In this document: positions 58,955 through 64,000 of the stretch, piece after piece
Layout of the letters: each line of letters starts with the position of its first letter
Position numbering within the stretch: position 1 is the first letter of the stretch
From: Angiostrongylus vasorum
Lineage: Eukaryota > Nematoda > Chromadorea > Rhabditida > Metastrongylidae
Assembly: GCA_018806985.1 (NCBI GenBank)
Contig: JADANN010000389.1
Location: forward strand, 1,054,001 to 1,118,000
Direction of reading: 5' to 3'
Length of the DNA stretch: 64,000 nt
Position numbers and translations under genes: made by a program
Notes under the pieces: model-generated
Seen by the model: only the letters and a program-made list of their open reading frames with translations
The model's database searches: none
Told to the model about the DNA's origin: nothing

Positions 58955-58955
58955 C

Positions 58956-59589
58956 AAACTGAGAGGTTTTTAACAAGTGTCGGACAGGACGTGGTCGAGA
59001 GAAAGCTGTATTCTACAGTTAATAATGTGCAGAGAACTTTTTTTGACGAGTTCCCTTGGCAGGACATGGAAAGTGTCGCTGATGAGGAGGGTGAAAGACA
59101 TCTGGGCTGGAGAAAGTAGTGAGAGGGGTATTTATACGTATACGTTTCTGTGGCAGACACACAGGTGTATAGGTTCCCTGACGATTAATTATCATTCGTA
59201 GTAAGTGAATTGCATAAAGACTGGTCAATGTGGAGGGTGCTCGGTGTGTCATTTTCGGAAGACACAGGAAACTATGCGCATTGTGCTCAATGCAGTGTAT
59301 AATATCCGATAAATTGTGACAGACACTGGAAAGTAAATGTTTCTGCGGTTATATTAACGATCATGGGCCAGCTCACTAAAGGAGTTGGTGGCTATTGAAC
59401 GAAAGGACAGGGCGAGACAATGTGTGGGACGGACCTCGAGTGAGGGTGCACCACCTAGGCTAACGGCCGAGCTCGTCATTCTTATATTGATCAGCCACAT
59501 TCATGGCTAGATCGCACAAAACGTCTATTGTAATCGGAAGTCTGATCTTCTATAAACCTTGGCATTATTATTTTTTTGTTTATTTATTA
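58956..59589. other. no recognisable gene
   Basis: No supported feature. Confidence 0.35.
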
Positions 59590-59955
59590 CATCATGTGAC
59601 ATCACATATATCACAATGTGCGGATCCCAGCACTTTTTGCCTCCGATTCGTTTCTTCGCATCCACAATCCACGACGGTCTTCAAATTGAGAATAGTCGTC
59701 TCCTTTACGAATATCGGTGAATGCTGGTCGAATCGATGCTTCCTGAAATCTTGAGATAGCCGTGCTAGGATGTTCTTGCGTGGATTGGAGGGAGTCAGTT
59801 TATTCCAGCCAGACCGGTCTGGTAGGAATTTGCCGACATCGGAGGATTAGGTGATTTATTGGGTCGGTGCTGCGTCGAACCAGAGGCTTGGTGTGTTGTG
59901 CCAATCGCGTAACGTACGGGATCACTACACCTGCACTACTCGCTCTCTGGCATTA
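59590..59955 (-). repeat. SINE-B copy
   Basis: TTGCCTCCGATTCGTTTCTT, GTCTTCAAATTGAGAATAG, GCTGGTCGAATCGATGCTTC, TTGCGTGGATTGGAGGGAGT, ACCGGTCTGGTAGGAATTTG; head at the right end. Confidence 0.65.
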
Positions 59956-60023
59956 TTAATTGATTTGTGTAAATGTCATGCCGCATGAACAACACATGAA
60001 TGGTGTCACACCTTGCGAAGGGG

Positions 60024-60070
60024 CTCTGATGAAAGCGAAGTCGCCTCAACGACATATGTCGAATAACAAG
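60024..60070 (+). repeat. Penelope-like 3' tail fragment
   Basis: CTCTGATGAAAGCGAAGTCG, then CCTCAACGACATATGTCGAA: CTGATGA with a GCGA/TCGC hairpin-like segment; GAAA box changed to TCAA. Confidence 0.4.
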
Positions 60071-60107
60071 AACAACTGAGAAGTACCTGAGTCGCAATGC
60101 TTAACTT

Positions 60108-60262
60108 TCTATTCACCACCTATTAGTTTTTTTTAGATAAGGTTTTATGGGAAATACAGTCACAATGATGCTGAGATATTTGTAGAACCTGAACATAGGC
60201 CAGGTTTGAAGCCGTAACCACTAGAAAGGGTAATCGAAGGTTCGAATTGTTGTTTCACATAA
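60108..60262 (-). repeat. SINE-C variant
   Basis: TATTCACCACCTATTAG, ACAATGATGCTGAGATATTT, then GGTTTGAAGCCGTAACC in the head region, differing strongly from the other copies. Confidence 0.5.
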
Positions 60263-60292
60263 AACTTGAGTTATCTCAACAATCTTAACTTT

Positions 60293-60590
60293 TTTATTTA
60301 GTGCTTGTTCTTTTTTAATGGCAGGGTATGTTGCGAAATTTAACTTCTATAATGCTGAGATATTTGCAAAGCTCCGGACCGCAGGTGTCTGCGGTAGGGA
60401 ACGAACGCGCTATTATCCTTTCCGGGGGAGTAACGCGTTCGCCACCACACCATGCGGGTCCTTCGTTTCGCTTGTCTCTCAGCAAGTTCTATCGATCACT
60501 GCCATCAGCAATCACCCGTCAAGGGGAATGTTCTGTGAGCACAAATCGGCATTGAAACCAGTTAAACCAAGGCTGTAGTCGAAATCACAA
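60293..60590 (-). repeat. SINE-C copy, long subtype
   Basis: TTTATTTAGTGCTTGTTC to CAGTTAAACCAAGGC; full layout. Confidence 0.85.
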
Positions 60591-60654
60591 TGTTGCCTTT
60601 TCATTCACTTATATTTTTCACGGAAGGGGTATGATTCAAAATAGAACAACTAAC

Positions 60655-60815
60655 AAGGGCCTCAGTGGTGCAGTGGGTAACACGTTGGCTACCGGGAAGG
60701 GTAATCGTGGGTTCGATTTCGCCAAGTTTTGCAAGTATCTCATGATTATAATGGTTGTATTTCACATCATACACTGCCGTGAAAAATAGTAATAGGCAGT
60801 AAATAAAAAAGTTGA
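60655..60815 (+). repeat. SINE-C copy, short subtype with intact boxes
   Basis: GGGCCTCAGTGGTGCAGTGG with A-box-like TGGTGCAGTGGGTAACACG and B-box-like GTGGGTTCGATTTCGCC, then TTTTGCAAGTATCTCATG and AATAGGCAGTAAATAAAAAA. This copy shows most clearly that SINE-C is tRNA-derived. Confidence 0.8.
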
Positions 60816-60849
60816 CATTGTCTTCAATGGTGTTCTCCCTCCTGTACTT

Positions 60850-61034
60850 CCCATGCGCGTAGCGCCCATGGGAAGATTTACCCTGCGATGCACGTGATCC
60901 GTGATTGAATCCCGCCCTCCGAGTTAAGGTTGACAAGCTGACACCAGACTTTTGTAAAGGCTAAAAAACACTGAATTCGTCTTACACTGAAACACACTCT
61001 AAAGCATTGATCAAGGCCGAATGCTTTATCCTAT
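60850..61034 (+). repeat. SINE-A copy, internally deleted
   Basis: Head GATCCGTGATTGAATCCCGC, short body TGACACCAGACTTTTGTAAA, end AAGCATTGATCAAGGCCGAA and TGCTTTATCC. Confidence 0.5.
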
Positions 61035-61169
61035 ACGATGAACCTTTGAGAGCTTCTGAATAGGTTGACCTTTTACGATTTTTAAGATGAACAGCATGGA
61101 TGGTTACTATGCTTCATTACATATTAAAGGTGAAACATTTTTGCTAAATTCTACCAAATACAGGCTTGC

Positions 61170-61562
61170 TATGTGAGGGGTCCCTCCCAACGGTTTAGGG
61201 CCTCATCGTGGCTCGGAGGTGTTCCTGAGTGTCGAACTGCGATGGACAGCAGGGGGACTCGTCCCCCGGCAGGATCTCCCAAGCTGAGAAGGAGTCCGGC
61301 GTTTCCATTAGGAAGCCTAGCTAAGAGTAAACCAATACCAGGATCCGCCACCGCCCTGGTATCAATGTCGCATGATGGCAAATTTCCCTCTGATCTACAA
61401 GGGCTGCGACTGCCTATCGTGGTGACGACCTGGGGCAGACTTTGGCTAGGCTGTCCTCGGGATTCCAGGGAACCAAATGGCTTAACCAGCAAATCTCCGA
61501 AAAATGGTGATTGTGCTGGGACACGCACAATTAGTGAGGACGGGCCGTTCAAGTACCAAGTA
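61170..61562 (+). repeat. repeat D copy, full length
   Basis: TCCCTCCCAACGGTTTAGGG, AACCAATACCAGGATCCGCC, CTCTGATCTACAAGGGCTGC, CGGGCCGTTCAAGTACCAAG. Open frames on both strands (about 130 codons each) are due to base composition. Confidence 0.8.
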
Positions 61563-61802
61563 TGAAGTATTTGAGGGTATGATAGATGATGAACGATTTA
61601 AATTTGAAAGCCACTTGTTATTGGACCTTCGTGATGATGCTACCAGTAATTCTTTGACACTGAGATCATGTTAAATGATCATTCGAACAATTCCGGCACT
61701 CACAACGATAATTCGCTGATCTGTGATCAGTGTTGTGACATCGGCTTTTCGTGCATATAAAGCGTCGACATTGGTTTTTTTTCCAAAACAATTTCGTCGC
61801 AC

Positions 61803-61957
61803 ATGACGACAGACAAGACCGTCACTTCGCCGTCATCGTTTTCGTCGTCTTCAACCGAGTTCGTAGAGATTCGTCGCATTTTTTGTGGATGTGCTGGTGC
61901 TAACAGATATGGTATTCTTGTGTTGTGCCTCTTATTTCTCTCATTTTTGATGTCCAG
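61803..61957 (+). CDS. transporter exon 1
   Basis: ATG at 61803, first in-frame ATG; donor CCAG|GTCTGC leaves two bases. Confidence 0.65.
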
Positions 61958-64000
61958 GTCTGCATTTGTTTGCTAGCGATTTGCAACGTTCCCTTTTGAT
62001 GTGTAAAACTATAGTTTGATCGCCTTCAATGCCACTTTTGTCGCGATGATGGACAAGACAACATCGCCGCTCTACAGTGGTTCCGTCTCCAACCAGACCG
62101 ATTGGGCCAGCTCCGATCTACCTATTAGGGATCGTCGATTCACGTTTGGAGTAGTCGAAAAGAGTTTGAGTTTTGCTGGTTCGTAATATTCCGGTAATTT
62201 TCCCAATAATTATAGATTCAGTTATTCACATTCTGGTACACGTGGTGAAGTTTTCTATAGATTTTAACCATGCTTAATAATCCCTTTCAACAAAATACTG
62301 AACAGAACTGGCAGTGTAGGAAGAAAGACAAAAGAATAAGAAAATGGGAAAAATATGTCAAAAAGAACAGTGTAATCCCGAGGAACTTCATTAATTCTAA
62401 CCTCGAAGGGATTTTGGTCTCATCGTTCTCACTCCGATTATTGTAGCGCACAATGCAATCTTCTATTTGTTTAATATTAGTGTTTAATAAATAATACTGT
62501 GACTGCAAACCGTGGCTATTCACTACAATGGAAATTGTTTGGATTTCCTGAGTTCCACGAATAGAGTGTCAAACCCGACACTGCACACTGCGCCAGGTGC
62601 AACACACACTGGATTGGTCCGTGGTTCTGTTCCGCCATCTGGGTTCACCAAACCTTCCAACTCTCCGGAGCAGGCACATTGATACCATACAAGACTGGGA
62701 GGACAGCAGCACTGACTCGGTACATCGGTAAGCCAATGCAAGTCTTCTCATGGGCCAAATATTCATTCGATCATCTCTAGAATTCTTTAAGAAGTGAATA
62801 CATTGCACATCACTAACGAATTGATCAACGCCAAACGGTTTATCCGTTTAATTGCAACGAGTCGACTTTTGTTCTTTTGGTCATATTACAGAATCATTTG
62901 ATGTAGCCCGAGACTGTAAGAAGGGGGAGAACGGGTGAGGACCACGCTTTGAGGGGGACTGCTATGACGCCGGTGCAGAGCAAGAAATGATCTCCATGGC
63001 CTGTTGTGAAAATATTGCTTTGGCCTGGTACCGATCACATCTTACACAATACGAGATCTTTACCTGACTGCAGTTTCCAGTATTCAGCGTTCTGGTCGAT
63101 TGCTGGTTGAATAGGTTTCGCCCTGGATTTCCGACCATTCCATTTTACTACGTTTCTAGCGTTTGACTACAAATAGTAACCGTTCTTTATGGACTAAAGA
63201 GAACTTTAACACCTTGTAACTAGATTGTGTAAAAAATGGAGGTGATATTTTGCAATGGTTTGCTTTTAGCTTTGTTGAATCCCTTTTAAGAGACCTCAAT
63301 GGAGATGGATGAGGCTTTCGCTGTGTGCTATTATACATCACAGTTCAACGGTCAGGGACATTCTTCCGACACGATTACCAACCATTGTGAAATCGAGCAA
63401 TGGTGGAAGAGGATTGCACTTCAACTATTTAATCACGATTTCAGGGGCTGATAGCACAGTAGTAGTGATGCCCGTCATCACGAGCATCGTGCTAGTTCGA
63501 TTCCGCTTAGGGCCAACCAAGCCTCCTATCCCTCCGGGGTCGGAAATGGTACCGCGCTTGTCTGGAAAAAAAATCACTTTCTAAAATACAACTAGGAGCG
63601 CTCCAGCCCGGCTATCTCAGGACTCCGGGGAGAATTGCTCGACCAGCCTTCTACGACATTCAAGATGAAATGAAAATCCTCAAGCAGCAACCGAGGCCAC
63701 ACGTAGAGGTTGGAAAATCTTCGTGGTTGATGGATGCGAAGAAACGAACTGAATGTGAGAAGTGCTGGGATCCGCACAGCAGACGTGAAGACAGATCAAA
63801 TAAAATAAAATGAAATCACGATTTCAATAATTTGTTGAAAGGTCTTATTTACGACTCAGGTGGCAGCTCGCCATTACTGTTTTCAATAGTCAATTAGTTA
63901 CCCAGAAATTTTTGCCATTTGCTAGGGGATATTCGATAATCGCATGTTCTTTGCCAGGTGGTTTCATGGGATCGATGCTTGCCACCTTGCCGCTGAGCGT
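61803..64000 (+). CDS. major facilitator (SLC17-like) transporter, 5' part
   Basis: Three exons in phase: 61803-61957, 62015-62178 and 63958 to beyond the window. The N-terminus is Ser/Thr-rich and cytosolic (MTTDKTVTSPSSFSSSS), followed by RYGILVLCLLFLSFLMS that joins across intron 1 to LIAFNATFVAM, together one membrane helix of the RY...LMS-N...FN-T type found at the start of nematode SLC17-like transporters. A loop with SNQTD (possible N-glycosylation) leads to SLSFAG and GGFMGSMLATLPLS, the beginning of the second helix. About 120 residues are visible. Substrate cannot be inferred. Intron 2 (1.8 kb) holds a SINE-A and a SINE-B copy. SLC17 placement is from memory of the helix-1 pattern and is less sure than the membrane topology. 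Confidence 0.6.
62015..62178 (+). CDS. transporter exon 2
   Basis: Acceptor AACTATAG; LIAFNATFVAMMDKTTSP, ending VVEKSLSFA; donor G|GTTCGT leaves one base. Confidence 0.65.
62566..62846 (+). repeat. SINE-A copy, eroded, in transporter intron 2
   Basis: CACTGCGCCAGGTGCAAC, ACTCTCCGGAGCAGGCAC, GGGAGGACAGCAGCACTGAC, TCGGTACATCGGTAAGCCA, ATTGATCAACGCCAAACGG and TTTATCC end. Confidence 0.65.
63445..63815 (+). repeat. SINE-B copy, best preserved, in transporter intron 2
   Basis: Head CTGATAGCACAGTAGTAGT with B-box-like CTAGTTCGATTCCGC, CCTATCCCTCCGGGGTCGGA, CTATCTCAGGACTCCGGGG, CTCGACCAGCCTTCTACGAC, CCTCAAGCAGCAACC, GAGAAGTGCTGGGATCCGCA and an AAATAAAATAAAATG tail. The CCTCCGGGGTCGG segment is shared with SINE-A, so the two families are related or exchanged parts. 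Confidence 0.75.
63958..64000 (+). CDS. transporter exon 3 (runs off the window)
   Basis: Acceptor TTCTTTGCCAG; GGFMGSMLATLPLS in the correct phase. Confidence 0.6.

Larger units (their letters stand above)
55545..58955 (+). mobile_element. RTE-type LINE, nearly complete
   Basis: 5' non-coding part 55545-56100 (shared with 23965-24480), an apurinic-type endonuclease 56143-56850, reverse transcriptase about 57300-58300 with VFDSI, RQGDTISPKLF and FADDIVL, and a conserved C-terminal region to 58955, ending near the short direct repeat ACAGGTGATACAGGTGAT. Order and motifs fit the RTE clade. Nonsense codons (for example near 57718 and 58673) and frameshifts make it inactive. Confidence 0.88.

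Noticed and set aside
61169..61565. Overlapping ORFs of about 130 codons on both strands
   Set aside because: They coincide exactly with repeat D, which shows frames in several copies without conservation of any one of them.
1..64000. CRISPR arrays, operons, ribosome binding sites, bacterial origin
   Set aside because: No regularly spaced repeats; spliced genes and LINE/SINE content show a eukaryotic genome.

Overview
The window looks like nuclear DNA of a parasitic strongylid (clade V) nematode, probably hookworm-like. Reasons: small exons joined by GT-AG introns with short TTTCAG-type acceptors, a P4-ATPase that tracks C. elegans TAT-1 from end to end, and heavy loading with RTE-type LINEs, Penelope-like elements and tRNA-derived SINEs. 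Species is inference. I see no CRISPR, operon or other bacterial features.

Three host genes can be supported. (1) A small Rab-family GTPase on the + strand, five exons between 15072 and 20257, split by a 3 kb intron full of repeats. (2) A complete P4-ATPase lipid flippase (tat-1/ATP8A type) on the - strand, 17 constitutive-model exons from 46740 down to 25823 plus one alternative last exon at 27715-27937; about 1130 residues. Its introns hold most of the mobile DNA in the middle of the window. (3) The first three exons of a major-facilitator (SLC17-like) membrane transporter on the + strand starting at 61803 and running off the right edge. Weaker candidates are a decayed exon at 13778-13965, hydrophobic reading blocks nested on the - strand at 38484-39840, and an unassigned ORF at 48924-49373.

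The rest is a repeat landscape. I recognise a Penelope-like element with reverse transcriptase and GIY-YIG nuclease (7320-9715) plus a second decayed copy (51195-52200); an RTE-type LINE with endonuclease and reverse transcriptase (55545-58955), a 5' fragment of it (23965-24835), a diverged RTE copy carrying later insertions (35430-38520), and a 1 kb inverted repeat made of RTE reverse-transcriptase sequence (17914-18944). Three short families with tRNA-like heads, named here SINE-A, SINE-B and SINE-C, and a roughly 380 bp family, repeat D, occur many times. Names of these families are mine.

Points of most interest: the flippase has two mutually exclusive C-terminal tails encoded in the same splice phase; its exon 2 shows a one-base excess at each end, both in homopolymers; the Rab gene lacks an AG exactly where exon 4 must begin; SINE-C copies repeatedly form head-to-head foldbacks; and a hammerhead-like CTGANGA tail motif recurs at five or more places. 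Nothing here demonstrates a wholly new system; the SINE/foldback families are the best candidates for undescribed elements. Repeat boundaries are by eye and approximate.
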